Assembly (NCBI GenBank): GCA_007693325.1
Contig: REDW01000047.1
Location: 1-34,651 of the forward strand
Length of the DNA stretch: 34,651 nt
DNA from: Spirochaetaceae bacterium
GTDB lineage: Bacteria; Spirochaetota; Spirochaetia; DSM-27196; PWMO01
Direction of reading: 5' to 3'
The position numbers and the translations under genes were made by a program. Of the stretch, positions 1-7,265 are shown piece by piece (positions within the stretch are counted from its first letter, which is position 1; the number at the start of each line of letters is the position of its first letter). The notes below the pieces were generated by a model, which searched no databases, had not been told where the DNA came from, and was given only the letters and a program-made list of their open reading frames with translations.

Positions 1-56
1 GAGAAATCCAGCAAATACCGGGTGAATCTGCGTTTCTTTCACAAGGTTCGTAACAG

Positions 57-88
57 TTTTAAAAAGCCCCGGCAGGAGAAACCGGGGC
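57..88 (-). terminator. Rho-independent terminator of glnA
   Basis: Read on the minus strand, a 7-bp stem GCCCCGG/CCGGGGC (plus-strand 66-72 and 82-88) with a 9-nt loop is followed by TTTTT then AAAA. It lies about 120 nt past the glnA stop codon and in the right direction to end the glnA transcript. The T tract is short but the stem is entirely G-C apart from its loop. Confidence 0.8.
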
Positions 89-98
89 AAAGAGGGTT

Positions 99-140
99 GG
101 CTGCCGCGCTGCGCGGCGTGAGCTCACGCAACGGGCAGCC
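99..140. repeat. Nested palindromes in the glnA 3' region
   Basis: Between the glnA stop and its terminator there are several perfect inverted repeats that could compete in RNA: GCCGCGC-T-GCGCGGC (103-117), the palindrome GCGTGAGCTCACGC (116-129), and an outer pair GGCTGCC/GGCAGCC (99-105 with 134-140). A branched 3'-UTR structure is possible. In GC-rich sequence short palindromes also arise by chance, and I see no U tract directly after these. Confidence 0.45.
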
Positions 141-177
141 GGCAGGGCATAACGGCGGCAGGAGGCAACTAACCGCC

Positions 178-213
178 ATATCTACACCACGGCAGGGCCG
201 CGGTGTCAGATAT
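178..213. repeat. Imperfect inverted repeat across the glnA stop codon
   Basis: The arms ATATCT-ACACC-AC-GGC and, read in reverse complement, ATATCTGACACCGCGGC pair with one bulged base and one mismatch around a 4-nt loop (about 178-193 with 198-213). The right arm contains the glnA stop codon (206-208). The function is unknown; it could protect the 3' end or be incidental. Confidence 0.4.
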
Positions 214-1630
214 CGTAATAGAGTGCGAACTCCCACGGGTGGGGTCGCAGATCGAGCGCCTGAACCTCGTTGGTCAACTTGTAGTCGATCCAGGTCTCGA
301 TCACGTCCGGGGTGAAGACATCGCCCTTGAGCAGGAAGTCGTGGTCTCTCTCCAGTTCTTCCAGTGCTCCGCGCAGCGTACCGGGGGTCTTTGCTACCTT
401 GGCGGCTTCCTGCGGCGGAAGGTCATAGATATCCTTGTCAAGCGGTTCACCGGGGTTAATCTTGTTCTGAATGCCGTCGATAGCGGCCATCATCATGGCC
501 GAGAACGCCAGGTAGGGGTTGCACGAAGGATCCGGGCAGCGGAACTCGAAGCGCTTGGCCTTCTCGGAGTTGGAGTACATCGGGATGCGCACCGCCGCGC
601 TGCGGTTGCGCCGCGAATAGGCCAGGTTGACCGGCGCTTCAAATCCGGGGACCAGCCGCTTGTAGCTGTTGGTGGTGGGGTTGGTGAACGCCAGCACCGC
701 CGGAGCATGCTTCAACAGGCCGCCGATTGCGTAAAGCGCAGTCTCGGACAGGCCGGCGTAGCCGTCGCCGTAGAACAGGTTCTTGCCGTCCTTCCAGAAC
801 GACATGTGCACGTGCATGCCGCTGCCGTTGTCGTTCCACAGCGGCTTGGGCATGAAGGTGACCGTCTTGCCGTGCTTGCGTGCGGTATTCTTGACGATGT
901 ACTTGTACTTGAGCATGTTGTCGGCCATGCTGACCATCGGTGCGAACCGCATGTCGATTTCGCACTGACCGCCGGTGGCTACCTCGTGGTGATGCGCCTC
1001 AACCGGGATGCCGATAGCCTGCATCACCAGCACCATCTCGCTGCGGATATCCTGCAGGCTGTCGGTTGGCGCCACCGGGAAGTAGCCTTCCTTGTAGCGC
1101 GGTTTGTAGCCCAGGTTGGGGCCCTCGTCGCGGCCGGTGTTCCAGCGGCCTTCGCTGGAATCCAGGAAATAGTATCCGGCGTGTTCGTTCTGATCGAAGC
1201 GCACGTCATCAAAGATGAAGAACTCCGCTTCGGGCCCTACAAAGACGCTGTCGGCTACCCCGACTGACTTGATGTAGTTCTCGGCTTTGCGCGCGATATT
1301 GCGCGGGTCACGGGTATAGTCTTCACCGGTGATTGGGTCGCAGATATTGCAGGTCAGAACGATCGTCTTGTGCTGGGTGAATGGATCGATGAACGCGGTC
1401 TCGGGGACCGGCTTGACCAGCATATCGGACTCGTTGATTGCCTGCCAGCCGCGGATGCTCGAGCCGTCAAAGCCGAGCCCTTCGCTGAACATGTCTTCTT
1501 CAAACGCTGTGGCGGGAATCGAGAAATGCTGCCACATGCCGGGAAAATCCATGAAGCGGAAGTCAACGACTTCAACTTTCTCTTTCTCCATCAGTGCCAT
1601 GACGTCTTTGGATGTCTTTGCAGTACTCAC
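206..1630 (-). CDS. glnA: Glutamine synthetase type I
   Basis: This cytoplasmic enzyme makes glutamine from glutamate, ammonia and ATP, the main entry point of ammonium. The family signatures are plain: N-terminal beta-grasp with [12 protein letters not shown], then [25 protein letters not shown] (metal and glutamate ligands), [19 protein letters not shown], and NRSAAVRIP. The loop DIYDLPPQE near residue 400 keeps the tyrosine that is adenylylated in enteric GSI-beta enzymes. An ATG lies at 1651, but the GTG at 1630 has AGGAG 8 nt upstream and gives a 474-residue protein, near the usual 469, so I prefer 1630; the ATG has only a distant AGGAG. It is monocistronic, with its own terminator downstream and a repeat-rich control region upstream. 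Confidence 0.97.
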   Translation of the reverse strand: MSTAKTSKDVMALMEKEKVEVVDFRFMDFPGMWQHFSIPATAFEEDMFSEGLGFDGSSIRGWQAINESDMLVKPVPETAFIDPFTQHKTIVLTCNICDPITGEDYTRDPRNIARKAENYIKSVGVADSVFVGPEAEFFIFDDVRFDQNEHAGYYFLDSSEGRWNTGRDEGPNLGYKPRYKEGYFPVAPTDSLQDIRSEMVLVMQAIGIPVEAHHHEVATGGQCEIDMRFAPMVSMADNMLKYKYIVKNTARKHGKTVTFMPKPLWNDNGSGMHVHMSFWKDGKNLFYGDGYAGLSETALYAIGGLLKHAPAVLAFTNPTTNSYKRLVPGFEAPVNLAYSRRNRSAAVRIPMYSNSEKAKRFEFRCPDPSCNPYLAFSAMMMAAIDGIQNKINPGEPLDKDIYDLPPQEAAKVAKTPGTLRGALEELERDHDFLLKGDVFTPDVIETWIDYKLTNEVQALDLRPHPWEFALYYDI

Positions 1631-1711
1631 TATTCTGTCTCCTTGGTCCATTGGTGCGCGGGACGCTCTCCTGCCATTCCCGCGAAATGGGTGTTCAACT
1701 GCCTCGTACTA

Positions 1712-1727
1712 TACAAGATGCGTGCCA
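1712..1727 (-). promoter_or_regulatory. Possible sigma54 promoter of glnA
   Basis: On the minus strand TGGCACG-N4-TTGTA matches the -24/-12 sigma54 consensus TGGCACG-N4-TTGCA except for T in place of C at the critical -12 position, and the GG-to-GT spacing is the correct 10 nt. It lies about 80 nt before the GTG start, giving a leader of roughly 70 nt. The same bases also contain a sigma70-like -10, TATAGT, but no good -35 precedes it. The -12 mismatch keeps this tentative. Confidence 0.4.
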
Positions 1728-1805
1728 TCTATGCGAGACGCTGCGCAACAGTTGCCAGCTAAACGACTTAGTGTCTGACGGCCACGATTTGTTGCCACAG
1801 AGAGC

Positions 1806-1843
1806 GTAGCATATCGGTGCCAAGCATACCAAAATGTAGCATA
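1806..1843. repeat. Three 8-bp direct repeats at 15-bp period
   Basis: GTAGCATA (1806-1813), CAAGCATA (1821-1828) and GTAGCATA (1836-1843) recur at exactly 15-nt spacing. They lie about 80-115 bp upstream of the sigma54-like site of glnA and about 50 bp upstream of the pepT -35. The arrangement suggests an operator or enhancer-binding site for an unknown regulator. No clear fourth copy continues on either side; 1791-1798 matches in only 5 of 8 positions. Confidence 0.6.
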
Positions 1844-1874
1844 CGCCTGGAAGTAAATACAATGTTGTAGTTTG

Positions 1875-1898
1875 ATCCGGCTTTGGCATCCGGCTTTG
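1875..1898 (+). repeat. 11-bp direct repeat overlapping the pepT -35 box
   Basis: ATCCGGCTTTG occurs at 1875-1885 and again at 1888-1898, separated by GC (13-nt period). The second copy runs into the TTGACA of the pepT promoter, so a protein bound here would overlap RNA polymerase. It could be a repressor site or a small tandem duplication. Confidence 0.55.
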
Positions 1899-1924
1899 AC
1901 AGCCGTGACGCTTTGCCCTATTAT
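1896..1924 (+). promoter_or_regulatory. pepT sigma70 promoter, leaderless type
   Basis: TTGACA (1896-1901), a 17-nt spacer and TATTAT (1919-1924) form a near-consensus promoter. The ATG of pepT follows after only 8 nt, so transcription should start at or within 2 nt of the start codon. There is no Shine-Dalgarno sequence. Confidence 0.8.
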
Positions 1925-1932
1925 CGGGGTTC

Positions 1933-3204
1933 ATGGAATCACTTCACGACATGCAGCGTGATCGCCCCTGGTTCGAGGCCGAGGTGCTGCAGCGTTTTCT
2001 GCGCTACGTGGTAATCCACACAACCTCGGACCGCCACAGTGCGGCTCGGCCATCGAGCGCGCATCAGCTCGAACTATGCGACCTGCTGGCCCTGGAACTG
2101 GCCGAACTCGGCATCGATGACGTGTATCGCGACGCGGCTACCGGCAGCATCATAGCGCGTATTCCGGCCCGCGGCGCGGACTCCGGCGCTGTTACTATCG
2201 GTTTCATGGCGCACGTGGATACCGCGCCGGACTTCTGCGGCGAGGGTGTCTCGCCGCAGGTTATTGACAACTACAACGGCGGTGACATTGTACTGAGCGG
2301 TTCCGGGCACGTCCTGGGCCGCGCCGATCACCCGGCGTTGGCGGACTACGTAGGGGCTACCGTGATTACTACCGACGGCACCACGCTGCTGGGTGCCGAT
2401 GACAAGGCCGGGGTAGCCGAGATCATGACCGCCGCGGCGTACCTGGTGCGGCATCCCGAGATTGCGCACGGGCCGCTGGAGCTGATCTTCACCACCGATG
2501 AAGAAGTTGGCCGCGGGATGGACAACTTTCCCACCGAACGGTCATCGGCACGCTACTGCTACACGCTCGATGGCGGTGACGAGGGCAGTGTCGAGGCCGA
2601 GTGCTTCAGCGCCTTTCACGCCACGGTTGGTTTCAGCGGCTACGCGATTCACCCCGGTCAAGCACGCGGCAAGATGGTCAATCCGGTCAGCATGGCTTCC
2701 AGCTTTGTCACGCTATTGCCACGCAGCGAGAGCCCCGAGGCTACTGACGGCCGCTTCGGCTTCTATTGCCCTATCGAACTGACCGCCGGACTATCCGAGG
2801 CAACGCTGCACGTGCTGATTCGCGATTTTGAGCTCGACCAGGTTAAGCGGCGTATCGCAGCGCTTGAGGCGATAGCGGCTGCGGTTGAAGCCGCTTATCC
2901 CGGCGGCAGCGTCAGCGTCAAGGCTGAGCAGCAATACCTCAACATGCGCGACGTCATGCGTGACCACCCGCAGGTCAACGAGATGGTCGACCGCGCCATC
3001 CGCGCCACCGGGATCGAGCCGACCTGGCGCAGCATCCGCGGCGGTACCGATGGCGCCCGCTTCACCCAGATGGGGGTGCCAACCCCTAACGTGTTCAGCG
3101 GCGCGCACAACATGCACAGCCGCTTTGAGTGGGTGGCGCTGCCTGCTATGGTGCGCGCTGCCAAGACGGTGGTCAACCTGGCCCAACTGTGGTCTCAGGT
3201 GTAG
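1933..3204 (+). CDS. pepT: Peptidase T (tripeptide aminopeptidase, M20B)
   Basis: This is a cytoplasmic zinc aminopeptidase that removes the N-terminal residue of tripeptides. The M20 metal and catalytic residues are in order: GFMAHVDTAPD, GADDKAG, TTDEEVG (general base and metal-ligand glutamates), YTLDGGDEG and the final SGAHNMHSRFEW. At 423 residues it is slightly longer than the roughly 408 of enteric PepT because of a longer N-terminus. The ATG at 1933 is chosen because it follows the promoter directly; a second ATG at 1951 has no ribosome site either. The 3' end overlaps alr by 10 nt, convergently. Nothing else is in the transcript. Confidence 0.95.
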   Translation: MESLHDMQRDRPWFEAEVLQRFLRYVVIHTTSDRHSAARPSSAHQLELCDLLALELAELGIDDVYRDAATGSIIARIPARGADSGAVTIGFMAHVDTAPDFCGEGVSPQVIDNYNGGDIVLSGSGHVLGRADHPALADYVGATVITTDGTTLLGADDKAGVAEIMTAAAYLVRHPEIAHGPLELIFTTDEEVGRGMDNFPTERSSARYCYTLDGGDEGSVEAECFSAFHATVGFSGYAIHPGQARGKMVNPVSMASSFVTLLPRSESPEATDGRFGFYCPIELTAGLSEATLHVLIRDFELDQVKRRIAALEAIAAAVEAAYPGGSVSVKAEQQYLNMRDVMRDHPQVNEMVDRAIRATGIEPTWRSIRGGTDGARFTQMGVPTPNVFSGAHNMHSRFEWVALPAMVRAAKTVVNLAQLWSQV

Positions 3205-4325
3205 ACGCGCGGGACGCGCTTGTTGACCCAGCAGGTTATCTCGTAGGGAATGGTTGCGACAAGTTTTGCAAGCTCTTCAGCATCGGGGCCGGCGGCATCG
3301 GGGCCAAAGAGAACTACCTCATCACCGCGGCGTGCGGTGGCGTCTGCACCCAGGTCGATCATGAACTGATCCATGCAGACGCGGCCGGCTATTGGTGCGC
3401 GGTAGCGGCGGCCGCTGCGCTCGCAGACCAGCACCTCAGCGCGGTTTGACAACAGCCGGTTGTATCCGTCTGCGTAACCCGCAGGAATAGTGGCGATGGT
3501 TGTGGCGCTCGGAGCGCGGAAGGTCATGCCGTAGGAGATGGTTGCGCCGGCTTCGACCTGTTTGACAAACGAAATCTGCGACCGCAGTTCCATCACCGGT
3601 TTGAGCTCCAGATTACGCGGCTGCTCATCGGAGGGGTAGTAGCCGTAGACCGATATGCCCGGACGCACCATGTCGGCCCACGTGTCGGGGTGGCCGACTA
3701 CGGCGCCCGAGTTGGCCGCGTGAACGATACCCGGTTCCACGCCGGCTTCACGGATAGCCGCCAGCGCCTCGGTAAAGCGTGCGCTCTGTTCCCGGGTGGG
3801 GCGGTCGTCTGCGCCATCGGCAAGCGGGAAGTGCGTTGCAACACCCGCAAGCGTGATATACGGCATCTCGGTCAGCGCGTGTGCAAGTGCGGCAGCATCC
3901 TGCGTTCGGCAGCCGATTCTCCCCATTCCGGTATCGATCTTGAGATGCACCGCAGTCGAGCTGCCCAGGCGCGCGGCGGCAGCCGAGACAAGCTGCGCGT
4001 ATTCGCGGTCTGCAACAAACGGCGAAAGGCGGCTGCCGACCAGGTCTTCGATTTCCTGCTCAGCTGCCAGACCGTAGAGCAGAACCGGCGCTTCAATGCC
4101 GGCCGCGCGCAGCGTTGCTCCTTCTTCCACTGTGGCTACTCCCAGGTGCGTGGCGCCCTCTTCCAGTGCCACCCGCGCCACCTGCACGCTGCCGTGGCCG
4201 TAGGCGTCGGCCTTGACCGCTATGCACATCGCCGTGGCGCGCCCGTCTCGCTGCACGCGACTGCGCAGCTGGCGCAGATTGAAGCGCAGGTTGTCCAGGT
4301 GAATGATAGCCCGTGTTGCTCTCAT
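3195..4325 (-). CDS. alr: Alanine racemase
   Basis: This PLP enzyme interconverts L- and D-alanine to supply the cell wall. AVKADAYGHG carries the PLP lysine (K38), KIDTGMGRIG and HAANSGA lie in the barrel, and SYGMTF (about residue 266) carries the second catalytic tyrosine. IPAGYADGYNR and RVCMDQFMIDLG mark the C-terminal domain. At 376 residues it has full family length. The ATG follows a promoter -10 box by 6 nt and has no Shine-Dalgarno sequence, so it is probably leaderless. It is convergent with and overlaps pepT, and is divergent from the DMT transporter gene. Confidence 0.96.
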   Translation of the reverse strand: MRATRAIIHLDNLRFNLRQLRSRVQRDGRATAMCIAVKADAYGHGSVQVARVALEEGATHLGVATVEEGATLRAAGIEAPVLLYGLAAEQEIEDLVGSRLSPFVADREYAQLVSAAAARLGSSTAVHLKIDTGMGRIGCRTQDAAALAHALTEMPYITLAGVATHFPLADGADDRPTREQSARFTEALAAIREAGVEPGIVHAANSGAVVGHPDTWADMVRPGISVYGYYPSDEQPRNLELKPVMELRSQISFVKQVEAGATISYGMTFRAPSATTIATIPAGYADGYNRLLSNRAEVLVCERSGRRYRAPIAGRVCMDQFMIDLGADATARRGDEVVLFGPDAAGPDAEELAKLVATIPYEITCWVNKRVPRVYT

Positions 4326-4331
4326 AGCGCC

Positions 4332-4360
4332 ATATTACGACCGCCGGCGCATTACCACAA
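4332..4360 (-). promoter_or_regulatory. alr promoter, leaderless type
   Basis: On the minus strand TTGTGG (4355-4360), a 17-nt spacer and TAATAT (4332-4337) precede the alr ATG by 6 nt. The -35 is fair and the -10 good. Confidence 0.65.
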
Positions 4361-4398
4361 GTGGCGTTGCCACAACGGTGTGATTCCCGGCAGGGCGT

Positions 4399-4416
4399 CA
4401 ATTGCAATTGCAATTG
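4399..4416. repeat. Three tandem CAATTG palindromes
   Basis: CAATTG is repeated three times without a gap (4399-4404, 4405-4410, 4411-4416). The run forms the -35 area of the transporter promoter and lies about 40 bp upstream of the alr -35. It could be a regulator site serving both genes. Confidence 0.6.
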
Positions 4417-4437
4417 AAACGGCCCTGCGGCTATATT
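4408..4437 (+). promoter_or_regulatory. DMT transporter promoter, leaderless type
   Basis: TTGCAA (4408-4413), an 18-nt spacer and TATATT (4432-4437) are followed after 6 nt by the ATG at 4444. There is no Shine-Dalgarno sequence. Confidence 0.6.
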
Positions 4438-4443
4438 GTGGTT

Positions 4444-5397
4444 ATGACGCCCATTACCGGAATTCTGATTGCGATGCTGATCGGTATCGCCGGGACCTCC
4501 ACTATCCACCTCTCCAAGGGCGTAATGAAGCACGGGGTGGTGCTGCTGCGCGCCTGTGCACTGCCCGAAGCTGCAAAGGGCTCGCGGAGTGCAGCATTGG
4601 CGGAAACCGATGCGGCCAACGCCGCCGCCGGCTCGGCCGCCAGTGCGGCGCAGCGCGTCAAGGCGCGCGGGATCTACACTGCCGGGGTGGCGATGAACTT
4701 CACCAACCCGATCTGGGTCATTGTTGCCAATCGTTTTGCACCTACGGTCTACTACACCTCGATGTACGGCGTGGGGCTGGTGTCGCTGCTGTTCTTCTCA
4801 CACATCGTGCTGCACGAACGCCTCGACAGCCGGCGGCTGTTCGGCGCCGTGGTGGTAATAGCCGGGACATTGATTGTAGGCCTGGGCCGGATCGTCACGC
4901 CGGTACCCGGGATGTACCTGGCAAACCGCACCCTGGTGCTGCTGGTTGCCGCTGGCTGGGCGGTAACCGCACCTCTGATTGCACTGTTCAGCCGGCGTGT
5001 CTCGCTGACGCTGCAGGAACTGCTTTTTGGGCTCTTCGGCGGCGGGCTCGCTTCGCTGGAAGCCGTCCTCAAAGGAGTTGCCCAATCCGGGGCTGCCGGC
5101 AGCACGTTTCTGCCGCAGACGGGCCCAAACTGGGTAGTTTTTGTGGTGAGCTTCCTGGGAGCGGCCGGCGCATTTGCCATGATCCAGTGGTCTTATCTGC
5201 GCCGCTGCCGGGTTTCGGTTATGGCGGCGGCCTACGACGTCTCCTACGTGGCGCTGCCGCTGGTGCTGGTGGCGGTGGCCGTACCCGGCGAACAGCTCGG
5301 GTTGCTCTCGATCCTCGGACTGCTGGTACTCGCCGGCGGAGCGTTCATGATGCAGTCAAAGCCGGCCGCTGCCGTTGGCTCTCAGGTCCAGACGTAG
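4444..5397 (+). CDS. DMT superfamily membrane transporter
   Basis: This is a 317-residue, very hydrophobic protein with about nine to ten membrane segments, of the drug/metabolite transporter (EamA/NIPA-like) type. Segments are clear at the N-terminus (ITGILIAMLIGIAG), around residues 80-160, 168-190 and 230-310. An alanine-rich hydrophilic stretch of about 35 residues (roughly 42-77) between the first two segments is unusual for the family. The substrate cannot be told from sequence. The start at 4444 is preferred over an upstream in-frame start at 4402 because the latter lies inside the promoter. The 3' end overlaps the ABC ATPase gene by 16 nt, convergently. Confidence 0.75.
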   Translation: MTPITGILIAMLIGIAGTSTIHLSKGVMKHGVVLLRACALPEAAKGSRSAALAETDAANAAAGSAASAAQRVKARGIYTAGVAMNFTNPIWVIVANRFAPTVYYTSMYGVGLVSLLFFSHIVLHERLDSRRLFGAVVVIAGTLIVGLGRIVTPVPGMYLANRTLVLLVAAGWAVTAPLIALFSRRVSLTLQELLFGLFGGGLASLEAVLKGVAQSGAAGSTFLPQTGPNWVVFVVSFLGAAGAFAMIQWSYLRRCRVSVMAAAYDVSYVALPLVLVAVAVPGEQLGLLSILGLLVLAGGAFMMQSKPAAAVGSQVQT

Positions 5398-6224
5398 CGC
5401 AGTACGTGTTCGCGCATCTGTACAAACTCGGGGTCGGACTTGACCTCGCGCGGATCGCGGCCCTGGGAAGAGACGCTGAACGGCACCGGGATATCGGCAA
5501 TAACGTGCGCCGGGCGGTGCGACACAACCAGGATGCGGGTGGCGAGATATACCGCTTCCTCAACACTGTGCGTCACCAGCACCACTGCCCCGTGGGTTCT
5601 GCGCCAGATTGCCAGCAGCTCATCCTGCATGTGTTCGCGTGTCAGCGCATCCAGCGCCGCAAACGGCTCATCCATCAGCAGCGTGTGCGGTTCATTGGCC
5701 AGCACGCGCGCCAGTGCCGTACGCTGCTGCATTCCGCCGGACAGTTCATAGGGGCGCGCGTTGCGAAACTCCCATAGCTTGACCATCTGCACGTAGCGTT
5801 CGGCAATTTCTCGCCGCTGCGCCCGCGTTAGGCCGCGCATGCGCGGGCCAAACTCCACGTTGCCGAGTACCGATAGCCACGGATAGAGCTGCGGCTTCTG
5901 AAAGACCATACCACGGCGCCAGTCCGGGCCGCTGACTCGCTGCCCCTCGTCCAGTACACTGCCGGCGTCAGGGCTCAGGAATCCGGCCATCAGGCGCAGC
6001 AGCGTGGTCTTGCCGCAGCCCGAAGGACCCACAATACAGACCAGCTCTCCGTGATGGATCGATAGCGAAGTAGGCGCAACCGCTTCCACAACACCGCGGG
6101 CGCTGCGGTAGGCAAACGTGACATCCTTGAGTTCAAGCACCGCTACGGCGCGCCTGCCGCTTGAGGTTGGATTGGTCATGGTCTGCGGCCGTGTTGCAAC
6201 TGCTGTCCTGCCTTCGCGGTTCAT
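5382..6224 (-). CDS. tauB: Taurine-type ABC transporter, ATPase subunit
   Basis: This is the ATP-hydrolysing subunit of an importer of the nitrate/sulfonate/taurine class, acting on the inner face of the membrane. It has Walker A GPSGCGKTT (about residue 68), Q-loop VFQKPQLYPWLSV, signature LSGGMQQRTALARVLA (about 160), Walker B TLLMDEPFAALD (about 181) and H-loop VTHSVEEAVYLA. At 280 residues it is slightly longer than usual, with an extra 30 or so N-terminal residues; a second ATG 45 nt downstream could be the true start, and neither has a Shine-Dalgarno sequence. It is the last gene of the operon, one nucleotide after the binding-protein stop. The substrate is inferred from the binding protein. 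Confidence 0.88.
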   Translation of the reverse strand: MNREGRTAVATRPQTMTNPTSSGRRAVAVLELKDVTFAYRSARGVVEAVAPTSLSIHHGELVCIVGPSGCGKTTLLRLMAGFLSPDAGSVLDEGQRVSGPDWRRGMVFQKPQLYPWLSVLGNVEFGPRMRGLTRAQRREIAERYVQMVKLWEFRNARPYELSGGMQQRTALARVLANEPHTLLMDEPFAALDALTREHMQDELLAIWRRTHGAVVLVTHSVEEAVYLATRILVVSHRPAHVIADIPVPFSVSSQGRDPREVKSDPEFVQMREHVLRYVWT

Positions 6225-6225
6225 A

Positions 6226-7248
6226 CTATCGCTGGTTGACCGCTTGTTCCAGATAGGCGGGGTTGATCGCCCGTTCGAAAACCGCTCGGTCAGGAGCGCT
6301 GCGGATTGTTCCCTGATCCGCCAGGAACTGCCCGGTCTCTACAAAGACATCCGCCAATTCGCCGATCTGTCCGGGGCGGCCCATATAGGAAGCAGACAGC
6401 TGCTCTTCACCGGAGAGAAACAGCAGCGTGTTCATCTGGCGCAGCGCCTCCTGTTGCGCAATACCGAACTCTTCGGCAATCGAGCGCGCCGCGGCTTCGG
6501 GATCTGCGGCAATCAGTTCCACCGCGCGCATCTGATTCTCCAGGTAGGCTATCACCAGCTCGGGGTGAGACTCGGCAAATCCGCTGCGCGCAATGCCGAT
6601 GTCGCCGGTGAGAAAGCCCTGGGCGGCCAGTTCACCGCTTGATACCAGCACGCGGCCGCCGAGCTCCAGCATCGCCGCCAGCGTTGGTTCCCAGACAAAC
6701 CCGGCATCGATGTCGCCGCGCTGCCAGGCGGCGCGCATATCGCTGGGGGCCATGTCGAGGATCGTGAGCGAATCCGGATCAACGCCGGCAAGCTCGAGCG
6801 CCGCCAGCAGGTGGTAGTGGGTAGTAGCACCAAACGGAGCGGCTACACGCTTGCCAACCAGATCGCTAACCGCCTCGACGTCGCCGTCCTGCCGCACCAC
6901 CAGCGCTTCGTTATCGCCGATGATGTTATATATCCAGATCACCTCGGCCGGGACGCCCTGTGCCACCGCGGACACTGTGGTTGAGCTGCCGCCCAATCCC
7001 AGGTCAACACTACCGGCGGCCACCGCGGCGTTGAGCTCACTGCCGGAGTTGAACTGTACCCAGCGCACCGGCAGACCGAAGGCTTCCTCGTGCCAGCCGA
7101 GGTTTTTGGCCACAATCTCCCCGTTGGGAATAGCCTGAAAGCCGATGGTAACCTGGCGCAGTTCGCGCTCGGCGCCGCCGCGGCTGAAAAGCGGCACGGC
7201 AATCAGCACAAGCAGCGCCACAGTCAAGAGTTTCATTGTTCTTTTCAC
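6226..7248 (-). CDS. tauA: Taurine-type ABC transporter, substrate-binding protein
   Basis: This periplasmic protein delivers substrate to the permease. The start is GTG 7248, with GGGAG 6 nt upstream; the open frame runs further upstream but there overlaps the permease gene and is not family-like. A signal peptide (KLLTVALLVLIAVPLFS) precedes the mature region; there is no lipobox cysteine. The mature protein follows TauA closely: VTIGFQAIPNG, GLGGSSTTVSAVAQGVPAEV, NEALVVR, DLVGKRVAAPFGATTHYHLL and AAWQRGDIDAGFVWEP. From memory of E. coli TauA the last two blocks are nearly the same, which favours taurine over nitrate or thiamine precursors. No TauD-like oxygenase lies nearby. Confidence 0.85.
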   Translation of the reverse strand: MKRTMKLLTVALLVLIAVPLFSRGGAERELRQVTIGFQAIPNGEIVAKNLGWHEEAFGLPVRWVQFNSGSELNAAVAAGSVDLGLGGSSTTVSAVAQGVPAEVIWIYNIIGDNEALVVRQDGDVEAVSDLVGKRVAAPFGATTHYHLLAALELAGVDPDSLTILDMAPSDMRAAWQRGDIDAGFVWEPTLAAMLELGGRVLVSSGELAAQGFLTGDIGIARSGFAESHPELVIAYLENQMRAVELIAADPEAAARSIAEEFGIAQQEALRQMNTLLFLSGEEQLSASYMGRPGQIGELADVFVETGQFLADQGTIRSAPDRAVFERAINPAYLEQAVNQR

Positions 7249-7265
7249 GGGTTTCTCCCTTCTGG

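Larger units (their letters stand above)
1631..1932. other. glnA-pepT divergent control region
   Basis: This 302-nt stretch has no gene that I can support. It holds, from the glnA side, the glnA leader with AGGAG, a sigma54-like site, three 15-bp-period repeats, an 11-bp direct repeat and the pepT promoter. It is visibly more AT-rich than the flanking genes, as expected for control DNA. The short open frames across it have no family resemblance. Confidence 0.7.

Noticed and set aside
203-1267. A 354-codon plus-strand frame antisense to glnA
   Set aside because: It is a shadow of glnA with no family features or promoter.
1801-1845. CRISPR or replication-origin iterons in the glnA-pepT gap
   Set aside because: There are only three 8-bp repeats with 7-nt spacers, no AT-rich melting region, and no cas, dnaA or rep gene.
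1830-1850. A second sigma54 site (TTGGCAC ... TGCTA, minus strand) upstream of glnA
   Set aside because: The GG-to-GC spacing is 9 nt instead of 10, and the bases belong to the 15-bp repeats.
3192-5396. Similar 15-mers TCTCAGGTnnAGACG at the pepT/alr and DMT/tauB junctions
   Set aside because: 13 of 15 bases match, but both encode similar protein ends (VYT and VWT plus stop) and no third copy is seen at other junctions; coincidence is likely.
3690-5777. A 695-codon plus-strand open frame across alr, the transporter and tauB
   Set aside because: It is antisense to alr and tauB and out of frame with the transporter, resembles no family, and is rich in Arg and Cys as expected of a shadow frame in GC-rich DNA.
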